33,367 nucleotides of DNA from CAYNJF01 sp964351745 (GCA_964351745.1 CAYGPI010000016.1:1-33367), one strand, 5' to 3'. Shown: positions 16,249 through 24,725, numbered from the stretch's first letter. The notes: generated by a model not told the origin, from the sequence alone. Made by a program: numbers and translations.

Positions 16249-17127
16249 TCATGAGTCTTTTTTGCTCTGATAAATGAGAGTTGTCACTTGCTCTGAGACT
16301 AAGCCAATGAGCACAATGATGATAGCTGTAGAAAGCATGACGGCACTCATGTTCGTGAAGCGGCCATATGTCGCGAAGGTATACGCGTAATTTAAGAGGC
16401 CTAGCACAAGGTGTAACAAGCCTAGAGGTAAGAAGACCTTGAGTGGAGAGTAAAGCGTGGTAATCTTATAGATAATAATAAAAAAGCGTAATCCATCAGA
16501 AAGTGGGCGCAAATGACTTTTTCCAATCCTTTGAGCCACATTAATATCTAAGTATTTAACCGTATACCCCGTTCTAAAAAAGGCAATGGTAATGGTCGAA
16601 GGATAAGAAAATCCATTTGGTAATAAGTGTAAGAATTCCTTGAATTTTTTTGCTTGTACCACTCGGAATCCAGACGTTAAATCAAGTACCTTTTGATTCA
16701 CGATGCGACTAGCAATACGATTATAGGTTTGATTGCCAATCTTTCGAATCCAACTGGCATGTTGATCGGAAGGTCTTGCGCCTACAACCATATCGTAACC
16801 ACGTCCGTAGGTTTCTAATAATCTATCTATATCTTGAATATCGTGCTGGCCATCACCATCCATAAAAACAAAAATGTCACCTTTGGCGTGGCGTGCACCT
16901 GTTTTAATAGCCGCGCCGTTACCAATACGATACGGATGAGAGATGACGGTAGCACCGAGTGATTTGGCATATTGGGCTGTTTCATCGGTGGAGCCGTCAT
17001 CAACAACGAGAACTTCCATGTGATTGTATCGTTTCATGAGGTGTGGCAAAAATTTTTCAAGCCCTAATCGCTCATTACATGCAGGGATGATAATACTAAC
17101 TTGCCAACTTTGTTTGTTAACGTGCAT
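16249..17127 (-). CDS. GT2 polyprenyl-phosphate glycosyltransferase
   Basis: 292 residues. The GT-A fold (about 9-225) is of the DPM1/ArnC/GtrB type. SIIIPACNE opens the nucleotide site. VVDDGSTDET (41-50) and the metal-binding DGDGQH (D90, D92) are intact. TSGFRVVQAKKF is the acceptor-side signature. Two C-terminal TM helices (about 232-253 and 262-283) anchor it in the inner membrane, as in GtrB-like enzymes. It should move a sugar from a nucleotide donor to undecaprenyl phosphate. Which sugar cannot be read. It lies between a GT-C-like protein and a flippase-like protein, which suggests a lipid-linked glycosylation pathway. Confidence 0.88.
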   Translation of the reverse strand: MHVNKQSWQVSIIIPACNERLGLEKFLPHLMKRYNHMEVLVVDDGSTDETAQYAKSLGATVISHPYRIGNGAAIKTGARHAKGDIFVFMDGDGQHDIQDIDRLLETYGRGYDMVVGARPSDQHASWIRKIGNQTYNRIASRIVNQKVLDLTSGFRVVQAKKFKEFLHLLPNGFSYPSTITIAFFRTGYTVKYLDINVAQRIGKSHLRPLSDGLRFFIIIYKITTLYSPLKVFLPLGLLHLVLGLLNYAYTFATYGRFTNMSAVMLSTAIIIVLIGLVSEQVTTLIYQSKKDS

Positions 17128-17206
17128 ATTTTTTAAACCATAGCGTATCTTACTATTTAGCTTAAACCAAAATTAGACATGTGGCATAGCTTCTCTAAAG
17201 GTAAGC

Positions 17207-19090
17207 TTAGAGCTCATCAAGATTTAATTGGTTTTGAAGCTCAGATAACTTTTTTTGATTATCTGTTCGAGCGCTCAGTGGATGAAGGTAGGTAGCTTTA
17301 ATATGGGTTTGGGCTTCGTGTTGCTTATTAAGTAAAATAAGCAATTGAATTTTCTTTAAATGAGGCTCTATTTTATTTGGAAAATACTCGCTAGATTTCT
17401 CAAGAGCGGATATGGCTAATTCGTATTGTGAATCTTTGGCGTAGATTCCAGCTAGTAAGTGGAAGAGGATCCCTTTGTTTTTGGGAGAAGTAAAAGGGTT
17501 GGAAATAGCCGTTTGGAGCCACTGAGTGGACTCTATGGATGAAATACTAGGGCAGTTGTCATTAAACTGTTGATTGACGATACCATCCAAAACAAGCAGC
17601 GTATAAGGAGTTATGTTTTGTGTCGCTAAGCGCTGCGTCGCTTCTGTATACAGAGAAGGCTGAGCTCTTCCAATAGTGCAATGAGCAAGAATTTGATGTA
17701 AAACTGGCCCGCTGTTTCTATGATCAAGCTCAGCCGCCTTTTGCAATGACAGGATACCTTCATCGAAATAACCAGCTTGAAACAGGTATTGACCATATTC
17801 AATATGGGCTCTTGGTGAAGCTGGGTGAGTTTGAATAGCCATTTTTATAAATTTTTCTTGTGTCGACCATCCATCTACCCTTAGAGCTGTCAGTAAAGAG
17901 AAAAGACCAATCCAAATGAAAGCTATGATGGGCATATAAAAGGGCTTAAGCTTCATTTTTTCGAAAGCTAAGGTGAACAACCATACCAAAATGAGTAACA
18001 GGCCGATGCTGGCTAGGTAATTACGATGCTCGAAAACAGGCTCTAGGGGTAGAATGCTTGACTCTAGGAGGTGTCCTGAAAAAAACCACATGAGCCCAAA
18101 ACTTAAAATAGGGGCTTTTTTTCTTGTAAAAAGAATAGTGATAAACAGTCCTAAAAGAATGAAGAGACTTAGCCATAGATTAGGCGATAAGGTTGCTTGG
18201 AAATCATCATGATAAAGTCCCATGGCATTGATTTGTGGCAGAGCAATCAGTTTTATATAAAAAATTAAAGCTTTAGCTTCTACTAAGGTGTAGCTAAGTA
18301 GGCTAAATCCCTTTTGGTAAAATGCAGCCTGAAAAGAAGCAAAGTGATGAGCATAGTAAAGTCCTCCTCCAAGGAGAATGATGATGCAAGATCCTAGGGT
18401 TAGTTTAAGCCAGATTTTTGATGATTTCGATGTTGGTGTCGTTAACTCAATTGCAGCCAAAAAGAAAGGTAATAGAAGCCCATTTTCTTTGCTTAAAGTG
18501 GCACATACGAACAGTAAAAGCATACAAGCTAGGGATAATTTCTTTGGTAATGGCTTTAAATCTCCAAACCGAATTTTAAGATATAAAATTAAATTTAAGA
18601 GGGTAAACAGGGTTGATAAGATAGCCATACGTTGAACAACATATAAGGTTGTACTAACGTTGAGAGGGTGCAAAATCCAAAGGATGCTGATAAGGCTCGC
18701 GAGGATCCAAGGTTTATGATTATTAGTAGGAAAAAAAAGGCAAAGCCAATGCTTCATAAAGATGAAACATAATGTCGCGCAGAGTATGTGCAATCCTAAG
18801 TTGGTTATTTTATAGCCAAATGGTGCGTTTCCAAATAGTTGATCGGTGACGATAAAACTAAAAACACTGAGGGGGCGGCTTAAAGGACCTGTCTGATTGG
18901 CGAAACTAGTTGCCAAAATTTCACGAAAAGACCATGAGCTGATGCGAGCACTGTCGAGCGTTTGGAGGTCGTCTAACAAAAAAGGGCCGTGAAGGCCTTG
19001 CCAATATATTAACCCAGCGAAGCTGAAGCATAGAATAAGTATTGTTTTGAGAATAAAAGGCGTGCTAACTGAGTTGTTTATCTGAAACAT
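17207..19090 (-). CDS. GT-C/TMTC-like membrane glycosyltransferase with TPR tail, next to pilA
   Basis: 627 residues. The N-terminal two-thirds have about ten to twelve TM helices. After TM1 comes FLLDDLQTL, an acidic pair in the first periplasmic loop where GT-C enzymes (PMT, TMTC) keep their catalytic Asp. GPLSRPLSVFSF and KITNLGLHI follow, also typical of TMTC-like proteins. From about residue 410 the soluble part carries TPR-like helices (YGQYLFQAGYFDEGILSL, YELAISALEKSSEYFP). Start: the frame also has a TTG at 19123, but that lies inside the pilA terminator. The ATG at 19090 with GGAA upstream is better. It sits directly after pilA, where pilin glycosyltransferases such as TfpO and TfpW lie in Pseudomonas. 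I infer pilin glycosylation; another acceptor remains possible. Confidence 0.75.
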   Translation of the reverse strand: MFQINNSVSTPFILKTILILCFSFAGLIYWQGLHGPFLLDDLQTLDSARISSWSFREILATSFANQTGPLSRPLSVFSFIVTDQLFGNAPFGYKITNLGLHILCATLCFIFMKHWLCLFFPTNNHKPWILASLISILWILHPLNVSTTLYVVQRMAILSTLFTLLNLILYLKIRFGDLKPLPKKLSLACMLLLFVCATLSKENGLLLPFFLAAIELTTPTSKSSKIWLKLTLGSCIIILLGGGLYYAHHFASFQAAFYQKGFSLLSYTLVEAKALIFYIKLIALPQINAMGLYHDDFQATLSPNLWLSLFILLGLFITILFTRKKAPILSFGLMWFFSGHLLESSILPLEPVFEHRNYLASIGLLLILVWLFTLAFEKMKLKPFYMPIIAFIWIGLFSLLTALRVDGWSTQEKFIKMAIQTHPASPRAHIEYGQYLFQAGYFDEGILSLQKAAELDHRNSGPVLHQILAHCTIGRAQPSLYTEATQRLATQNITPYTLLVLDGIVNQQFNDNCPSISSIESTQWLQTAISNPFTSPKNKGILFHLLAGIYAKDSQYELAISALEKSSEYFPNKIEPHLKKIQLLILLNKQHEAQTHIKATYLHPLSARTDNQKKLSELQNQLNLDEL

Positions 19091-19108
19091 CAAGGTGGTT
19101 TCCACAAT

Positions 19109-19136
19109 AAAAAAAGGAGGCAATAGCCTCCTTTTT
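19109..19136 (-). terminator. Intrinsic terminator of pilA
   Basis: On the minus strand GGAGGC-TATT-GCCTCC (19131-19116) is followed by a run of seven T (19115-19109). It is a compact GC stem with a tetraloop and U-tract, 20 bases after the pilA stop. It should make most pilA message monocistronic and limit read-through into the glycosyltransferase gene. Confidence 0.9.
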
Positions 19137-19150
19137 AAAGCACTTAAAGG

Positions 19151-19564
19151 TTAACGGCAAGAGGCTGGCGCATATTGCGTTGCACCTGTTGCAGTACATG
19201 CCCAAGTGACAGCTCCGGTCGCAAACGTTGGTGTTAGGACAATACCAAAAGCACCGCCTGTTCCTAAGTTTGTTGCATTACCTGTGATGGTGATAACTCC
19301 ACCAGCACCAACCGCAACACCTGTGACCATATCAGATACAACAGTAGTAACTCCTGCAGCTGCGTTAGTCGTTGGCATTGAGCCATTGGAAATTCTATAT
19401 TCCGAAACAGCTGTTTTCGCATTCGAGCCGATGTTGATAACTTCAGATACTCGAGCTCTAACAATGTAATCACTATAAGCTGGTATAGCTATAGCAGCCA
19501 AGATACCGATAATCGCAACGACGATCATCAATTCTATTAAGGTAAAACCGCTTTGCTTGTTCAT
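19151..19564 (-). CDS. pilA: Type IVa major pilin PilA
   Basis: 137 residues. The short leader MNKQSG is cut by PilD between G6 and F7. The mature N-terminus FTLIELMIVVAIIGIL carries the essential Glu at mature position 5 (E11) and forms the hydrophobic alpha-1 helix. The C-terminal globular part is rich in Ala, Gly, Thr and Val. It has just two cysteines, C123 and C136, fitting the disulphide-bonded D-region. It ends SCR, not in the terminal Ser glycosylated by TfpO, but the Thr-rich face offers other O-glycosylation sites. AGGAGT lies 7 bases before the ATG. A sigma-54 promoter lies upstream and a strong terminator downstream, as expected for an abundant, regulated pilin. Confidence 0.96.
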   Translation of the reverse strand: MNKQSGFTLIELMIVVAIIGILAAIAIPAYSDYIVRARVSEVINIGSNAKTAVSEYRISNGSMPTTNAAAGVTTVVSDMVTGVAVGAGGVITITGNATNLGTGGAFGIVLTPTFATGAVTWACTATGATQYAPASCR

Positions 19565-19605
19565 GGTAAGACTCCTGGGTCGTTTCTATCATCCACCTAT
19601 CATGG

Positions 19606-19621
19606 TGCAGAATTTATGCCA
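19606..19621 (-). promoter_or_regulatory. Sigma-54 (-24/-12) promoter of pilA
   Basis: Read on the minus strand, TGGCATAAATTCTGCA matches TGGCAy-r-N4-yTGCw. GG and GC are exactly ten bases apart, as sigma-54 requires. Transcription should start near 19595, leaving a leader of about 30 bases with AGGAGT before the pilA ATG. This is the arrangement driven by PilS/PilR in other gammaproteobacteria. Those regulators are not in this window. Confidence 0.85.
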
Positions 19622-19801
19622 AATCACGCACCTAACAAAAAAAGTATAGACATTCAAGTGGTTGGCCGCTACCTCATGTTATATAGCCAGCTGTGGAAAG
19701 ATAGTTACATGATATTAACTGACCTTTATTGCATCAATGTGACCTAAAAGGTCACTGAGGATAAAATCAGCTCGATGAGAGCATCTACTTCGTACTTCAT
19801 C

Positions 19802-19830
19802 TTTAAATTCTAGGTTGTCTCGATTATAAT
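19802..19830 (+). promoter_or_regulatory. Sigma-70-type promoter of the tRNA-Thr gene
   Basis: A perfect -10 TATAAT at 19825-19830 has TTTAAA at 19802-19807 as a partial -35, spacer 17. The tRNA begins 9 bases after the -10, so the primary transcript would have almost no leader. Confidence 0.6.
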
Positions 19831-19839
19831 TTACCCGTT

Positions 19840-19915
<76 letters not shown>

Positions 19916-20054
19916 CTCCATTTATATTCAGAAGTCGACTGTACGATCAGTATGTTATTTCCATGAGAGATAATCTCTTAAAATATACAAGTCATGCTCA
20001 CACAATCTTTAAAGCTTCTGGTTTATATCCATCTCTGTTAGCCTGGCGGCTAGG

Positions 20055-20081
20055 TCTTCCTTAAATAAAATTTAAGGAAGA
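20055..20081. repeat. Perfect 12-base inverted repeat upstream of hsp20
   Basis: TCTTCCTTAAAT and ATTTAAGGAAGA are separated by AAA. It lies about 50 bases before the sigma-32 promoter of hsp20, outside the predicted transcript. It lacks a T-tail on either strand and is not the CIRCE sequence. An operator or a structured end of upstream RNA are both possible. Confidence 0.6.
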
Positions 20082-20130
20082 TATAGGTCATCCTTGATCT
20101 GTAGAAGAGAAAAACTTTAATGCTCCGTAA

Positions 20131-20158
20131 CTTGAATTTAATTTTCCTATCCCCATAT
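20131..20158 (+). promoter_or_regulatory. Sigma-32 heat-shock promoter of hsp20
   Basis: CTTGAA (20131-20136), a 14-base spacer, then CCCCATAT (20151-20158) is a near-perfect match to the RpoH consensus CTTGAAA-N11-15-CCCCATnT. Initiation would fall near 20165, giving a leader of about 36 bases before the ATG at 20201. It therefore also excludes the in-frame ATG at 20120 as the start. Confidence 0.92.
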
Positions 20159-20200
20159 TTATGTATGAAGACAGAGAAAACCTTAATAGGAGACTTTAAA

Positions 20201-20641
20201 ATGAAACGAGGATATAACACGGCCAATATTTTTGATGAACTACACCATGAGCTATTAGGGGGGCTATCTAAAATGCGCCAGCAAGATAAATCGATGGTGG
20301 AAACAGGGCAATGGATCCCATCCATTGATATCATTGAAGATGTTGATAAATTTATTGTTTTAGCAGATGTGCCAGGCGTGGCGACAGATGCCATTGATAT
20401 CTCAATGGAAGATAATGTTTTAACTGTAAAAGGTCACAAAGTAAACACGTTTGATGAGAAAAGGGCGCAATTTACCCGCACAGAGCGTAGTAGTGGATCC
20501 TTCTATCGACAGTTTACATTGCCCGATACGATTGCTTCGGATAAAATTTCTGCCAAATCTAAACATGGCGTTCTAGAAATTTGGATCCCTAAGCAAGAAA
20601 AAGCTAAGCCAAGAACTATTTCAATTGGCGTTGAAGATTAA
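20201..20641 (+). CDS. Small heat-shock protein, Hsp20/IbpA family
   Basis: 146 residues. ATP-independent holdase that binds unfolding proteins in the cytoplasm. A short N-terminal arm (about 1-40) precedes the alpha-crystallin domain (about 40-132), which starts at WIPSIDIIE. It contains DVPGV, FYRQFTLP and HGVLEIWIPK, all standard sHsp motifs. The tail has ISIGV, the I-x-I/V anchor for oligomer assembly. Start: the frame opens at 20120, but the sigma-32 promoter lies inside that extension. The ATG at 20201 has AGGAGA 7 bases upstream, so I use it. It resembles the GspA-type stress protein of Legionella in size and regulation, but I do not assign that symbol. It is convergent with the ankyrin gene. 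Confidence 0.95.
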   Translation: MKRGYNTANIFDELHHELLGGLSKMRQQDKSMVETGQWIPSIDIIEDVDKFIVLADVPGVATDAIDISMEDNVLTVKGHKVNTFDEKRAQFTRTERSSGSFYRQFTLPDTIASDKISAKSKHGVLEIWIPKQEKAKPRTISIGVED

Positions 20642-20690
20642 AGGATAGTATTTTTATGAAGCTATGTATCACGCCTCAACACAGTAAAAG

Positions 20691-23012
20691 CTATGTTTTA
20701 TGTTTTTTGTGACGAGTACTGGTTGAAGATAAAGTTTCATTAAAAGCCTGATATGCCTGAATTTTGTCATCCTTGATTAAATCATGACTAAATTCGGGCA
20801 TATAGTCTCTTATCACGACCAAAGTTTCATCTTTGTGCTGTGATTTGGCTATGAAATCTTGAGTCGCTCCTACTAAAACAGCTATCCTTTGCGCAGCTGT
20901 ATAATCAGTATTATCGTTCAATGCCTTGATAGTCTGTATATAGGTTGTTAAGGGCTGAGTGACTTTATTTTTATGAGAGAAAGCAGCTATCAAGGCATTT
21001 TTCTTTGTTCTTGTTGGTATATGGACACTTAACTCAGAAGCAATAGCACTTTCACGTTGGATGATATACTCTAATTTAGGCTTTATGAACTTATCATTCA
21101 TTTCAATATCCATACTATTTTCATTAGCTCCTTTAGATTTTAAGAAGTCATACATGGCATTAAATTCTGTTTTACCAAGCAGGCCTTGAATTTTTGTGTA
21201 AAGCAAAGGGGAATATCTATCTTGATATGACAGGTTGACATCAGCATTTTGTTTTTCGACAAGAAATCTGACAAGCTCAAATTGGCCAGATATTAAGCAT
21301 GCGCCTAGCAGAGTATCTCCTCTATGGTTGATCGGACTATTGATGTCAAAGTCTTTATCTTGCTTACTCATTTGTTCGAGAATGGATTTTAAAAAATCCA
21401 GATCGCCATGCTTGGCACAATGCTCTAGTAAAGCATGGCAATCTACAAGGCTGAGGATCGCATCCTGCTTAAGCAGGGCTCGAGCAATGGTTATTTGATT
21501 TGATTCAATGGCTATCGTCAAGGGTGTCTTGCCGGCTTGATTTTTTGCATTGACGGATGCGCCATGCTCTATTAATAAAAAAGCAGACAATGGCGTTTTT
21601 TGAGTCATGGCCAGGGTTAAAGGTGTCTCTCCTTGAGGATCAAGTCCCTCAACATCGAACCCTTGCTCTATGAGTATCTGAAGAATTTCGATAGAGTCTA
21701 CTTGAATGGCCTTATGAATAAAATGACTCTTGGCCGATGGTTTGTCTAAAACAGCAACCTCCATGTCAAAAAGAAATTTTATGAAAAGAATATTCTCAGA
21801 GTGTATGGCAAGTAAAAGAGCTCGGTTGAATTGTTCTTGTGGTTTTTTTAAGTCCAAACCACTTTCATGAATGAAGTGCTTGGCTTCAGCAACATTGCCA
21901 GAAGCCGCGATAATAATAAGTGGCGTTATATGACTATGACTTTTAGCTTGCGCGTTTGCTCCTAAAGCCATTAAATGTCTAGCTGTGATGTATTCTTTAT
22001 GTTTGTATGCAATTAAAAGAGGGGTAAATCCTTGAGCATCACGTTGCTCTAAATCTAATCCTTCATTTGTATAGTAATGCTCAACAAGTTCAGGCATACC
22101 AAGTCGAGCATACCAGTATAAACTATCTGTCCCTTCAAAATTTTCGACAAAGGGATCAAGCTCATCGTGGATCTCTTTAGCTGTAGGATACAAGGTGGGG
22201 TCTGGTTTGTCGTCTTCAAAGACTTGTATTTTAAAGGGAAAGGGATCCTCAATCGATTCGCTAGTATGGGTTGCATCAACCTTCTTATAGATTAACTTAA
22301 AAAAATCAACTTGCGTTTGAGAAGGGTCATTTGGATTTGGCCATGTTAATGGCTCTTGGCTATTGGGATCAAAAAAAGTAATCACACCCTGATCGTACCT
22401 TAGGCTCGTCGCATGGTTGAGTCCTGAAAGCATGATGATTTGACCTTCAGCCTGTTTCTTAATGCTATCAAAAATATGACTTAATTCAGATGCGCAAACT
22501 AAAAAACCAGCATTAAATGGGCAATGTAAGCGTCTGGGATTTTCGCTAGATTCCATCAGTTGGTTATAAACTTCCATAAAATGGCTTTGCGAATATAATT
22601 TAAATACCTCGTTTGGGTTAAAAAATATTAATATATTATTGAAATAATGTTGAAGCTCCATATATTCCGCATTCTTTTGTTCAAGAATTTTTAGAGCCTC
22701 TCTGCTTAAAGTATTTATATTGGAAGGGCTATTTGAATGAATGCTCGATTTTTGGTGTTTTTTAAATGCAAGATATTGAATGTGCGCTTGGTGAAGATCT
22801 TTGAGTTTTGCTTTATCATAAGTTGCTATTTTTTTAGACAAGGTCTCATATGCGTCACGTGCCTCTTGACCCTTTGCAGCCTCATGAGCCCACATAAAGG
22901 CATCACCATTACAGAATCCTTCTTCAAATTGAATGCCAAGTTGACTATCGACACCTTGAATGGCTTTTAATTGCTTTAAGACCTCCATGCGTTTACTTTG
23001 AATTAAACTCAC
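20691..23012 (-). CDS. Ankyrin-repeat protein with YopT-like (C58) cysteine-protease pattern
   Basis: 773 residues. The N-terminal third carries a papain-like pattern: GFCNGDAFMW with C34, GLNHATSLRY with H200, and ITFFDPNSQEP with D215. Order, spacing (His to Asp 15) and local motifs fit the YopT/C58 family. Residues about 320-640 form ankyrin repeats (for example DAQGFTPLLIA, DPQGETPLTLAM, NQAGKTPLTIAI). The C-terminus is charged, ending RHKKHKT. There is no signal peptide. The GTG start at 23012 has AAAAGG 8 bases upstream; the next ATG (22988) lacks a ribosome site. I infer an effector that cuts a host protein chosen by the ankyrin region. The substrate is unknown, and the protease call rests on motif reading, not on a profile search. 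Confidence 0.8.
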   Translation of the reverse strand: MSLIQSKRMEVLKQLKAIQGVDSQLGIQFEEGFCNGDAFMWAHEAAKGQEARDAYETLSKKIATYDKAKLKDLHQAHIQYLAFKKHQKSSIHSNSPSNINTLSREALKILEQKNAEYMELQHYFNNILIFFNPNEVFKLYSQSHFMEVYNQLMESSENPRRLHCPFNAGFLVCASELSHIFDSIKKQAEGQIIMLSGLNHATSLRYDQGVITFFDPNSQEPLTWPNPNDPSQTQVDFFKLIYKKVDATHTSESIEDPFPFKIQVFEDDKPDPTLYPTAKEIHDELDPFVENFEGTDSLYWYARLGMPELVEHYYTNEGLDLEQRDAQGFTPLLIAYKHKEYITARHLMALGANAQAKSHSHITPLIIIAASGNVAEAKHFIHESGLDLKKPQEQFNRALLLAIHSENILFIKFLFDMEVAVLDKPSAKSHFIHKAIQVDSIEILQILIEQGFDVEGLDPQGETPLTLAMTQKTPLSAFLLIEHGASVNAKNQAGKTPLTIAIESNQITIARALLKQDAILSLVDCHALLEHCAKHGDLDFLKSILEQMSKQDKDFDINSPINHRGDTLLGACLISGQFELVRFLVEKQNADVNLSYQDRYSPLLYTKIQGLLGKTEFNAMYDFLKSKGANENSMDIEMNDKFIKPKLEYIIQRESAIASELSVHIPTRTKKNALIAAFSHKNKVTQPLTTYIQTIKALNDNTDYTAAQRIAVLVGATQDFIAKSQHKDETLVVIRDYMPEFSHDLIKDDKIQAYQAFNETLSSTSTRHKKHKT

Positions 23013-23244
23013 ACATTAGCCTTTTAAGTTAGATATAAGCATTCGACAGTCTTGTGGCCATTTAGGTTCATTGAGACTTCTCCTTATGGGGGATATGCAC
23101 TTGTTTCTTCGAAGCATGGTTATCCGGGCTGAGACAACCCTTGAAAAACCAGGTATATACTCATGCTACTTAGGTCAATGAATAGTAAAAAAAATATTGT
23201 TGAGCGACTAAACACTCATTGTGTCGTTAATCACTTTTATTTGT
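23013..23244. other. Divergent gap between two putative effector genes
   Basis: This is the left part of the roughly 300 bases between the ankyrin gene and the Ser-rich gene. It holds the ankyrin gene's AAAAGG ribosome site at its left edge. No gene, repeat or convincing minus-strand promoter was found. Short open frames starting at 23163 and 23221 lie upstream of the better start at 23317. Confidence 0.35.
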
Positions 23245-23273
23245 TTGCCTTTGAGATTGCAGATTCCTATAAT
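23245..23273 (+). promoter_or_regulatory. Sigma-70-type promoter before the Ser-rich membrane protein
   Basis: TTGCCT (23245-23250), spacer 17, then a perfect TATAAT (23268-23273). Transcription would start near 23280, 37 bases before the ATG at 23317, so the in-frame ATG at 23221 is unlikely to be used. Confidence 0.6.
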
Positions 23274-23316
23274 AAAAGTCCTGTGTTTTGTAACACATTT
23301 AACAAGGAAGTTAACT

Positions 23317-24678
23317 ATGGGCCTAAGTTTAATTATAAAAAGAGATCATGGAGACGAAAAATATGAGTTTGCTCATCTCGATCTCCCAAACCTTATTTGT
23401 GCCCTCTATAACCATCAAGTGGTTAAAAAGGAAAAGAGAACATTGAGTCTTCCCGAGGCGCAAAGGCTCATTCAAAGTTATGATGGAAGTAAGCAAATTC
23501 GATTAGATCGAGTAAGAAATGAGCATAGGCATGCTCGCTCCTTAGGCCTTATGTTAGAAGGGACATGGTCCGAGGATGGGTTTAACCCATCTAAAATAAT
23601 CATTCAAGAAGAAGATTTCTTGAAGGGTGGGATCCGTGGGAAAGTTAGAGTTAGAGATAAATTTAAGAAAGATGTGAAGTCTTTGGATGATTTCTTTGAG
23701 ACCCTCAAACTAATGAATGAGGCTTTAGCTCCTGTTCCTCAAGCAACACCTTACGAAAAGAGACATGCAGAGTTGGATCGCTTATCATCCCAATCATTGA
23801 GTGAAGTGCCAATTCAAGTAAGTTCAAGCGCGCCATCTTCAAGTGTTGCTACTGAGGAAAGAAAAAGTCTCTCTCATCTTTCAGATTCTGAAGTGGCTGT
23901 CGCTCATAGCTCTGAGACTGGAGAGTTTCGTTTTTCTGAGCTTGATGCGGTTTCTGAAGCCAGTGAAAATTCTCAGGCAAAAGAATCATCGAGGGCCAGT
24001 CGTGAGCAGTTGTTAAAACAATTACCACCATCGATTAATCATTCTGATGAACCAGAACACCTCACACCAGTTTTGAAAAAAGGGACGTCATCTTTAAGTG
24101 ATTCATTGTGGTCTTCGAGTGAAGATCAAGCTGCCTCATGGCCACCAAAAAATGGCACCGCGGCTCTACTTAAACAGGTAGGTCATAAGCCCTCAAGCCA
24201 GGCCTCAGTGAAGCTGCAAAATGATAAATCAAAGGGGTTGCTGCATCACCTCGTTTTGCCCTCAGTCATGGCGGTATTAACTTATGGTGCCGTTAGAATG
24301 GCAACAGCGGCAAGATGGTTAGCTGTCGCTTCTGTGGGTAGCGCAGCGATGATGTGGGCAGCTGGCGCATTTGTTGCCACGGGGCTTTTTCAGTTTATGA
24401 GAGATCGGTATAAAAAATCTAGTTTTGAAAACGTGCATGCTCATGGTAACACGGTGAGCGAGTTGCAAGATAAACTAGCTAGCCTAGGTGATGTTGAGTG
24501 GGCAAGTATTAAAGATGGTTTTCAGGCCCAAAATAGCATTGTTAGCCAGTTTAAATCTTGTTTTTGTAGAAGAGATTATCAGCAAGGATATTATGCAGGT
24601 ATGCACTTGGCTGAGCATCAGCCAGGTTTTGATTTGAACGAAGTGGATGTTAAGCGTGCTGTGAAACCAGTCCAATAA
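23317..24678 (+). CDS. Ser-rich protein with C-terminal membrane hairpin, putative effector
   Basis: 453 residues; I do not recognise a family. Residues 1-145 look folded and basic (MGLSLIIKRDHGDE onward). Residues about 165-300 are strongly Ser/Glu-rich and probably disordered. Two hydrophobic helices follow (about 313-331 and 334-358), rich in Ala, Met and Val. A soluble tail contains CFCRR and QQGYYAGMHLAEH. No signal peptide is present. Start: AAGGAAG lies 6 bases before the ATG at 23317, and a promoter lies just upstream of that. This layout, a disordered linker plus a small late membrane hairpin, recurs in the LRR protein at 28045-29379 and is common among host-directed effectors. A terminator follows. 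Function unknown. Confidence 0.75.
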   Translation: MGLSLIIKRDHGDEKYEFAHLDLPNLICALYNHQVVKKEKRTLSLPEAQRLIQSYDGSKQIRLDRVRNEHRHARSLGLMLEGTWSEDGFNPSKIIIQEEDFLKGGIRGKVRVRDKFKKDVKSLDDFFETLKLMNEALAPVPQATPYEKRHAELDRLSSQSLSEVPIQVSSSAPSSSVATEERKSLSHLSDSEVAVAHSSETGEFRFSELDAVSEASENSQAKESSRASREQLLKQLPPSINHSDEPEHLTPVLKKGTSSLSDSLWSSSEDQAASWPPKNGTAALLKQVGHKPSSQASVKLQNDKSKGLLHHLVLPSVMAVLTYGAVRMATAARWLAVASVGSAAMMWAAGAFVATGLFQFMRDRYKKSSFENVHAHGNTVSELQDKLASLGDVEWASIKDGFQAQNSIVSQFKSCFCRRDYQQGYYAGMHLAEHQPGFDLNEVDVKRAVKPVQ

Positions 24679-24684
24679 AGATAA

Positions 24685-24725
24685 CGATCCTTCCTGTCGC
24701 TTATGCTGCTGGAAGGGTCGCTTTT
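24685..24725. terminator. Hairpin terminator between convergent genes
   Basis: CGATCCTTCC (24685-24694) pairs with GGAAGGGTCG (24711-24720) with one G-U pair over a 16-base loop, followed by CTTTTC. It lies between the Ser-rich gene and the convergent small peptide gene and could serve both, though the U-tracts are short. Confidence 0.65.

Noticed and set aside
19091..19123. TTG start for the GT-C-like protein
   Set aside because: The TTG is inside the pilA terminator hairpin; the ATG at 19090 has a ribosome site.
20055..20081. CIRCE (HrcA) element upstream of hsp20
   Set aside because: The arms do not match TTAGCACTC-N9-GAGTGCTAA, and the loop is 3 bases rather than 9.
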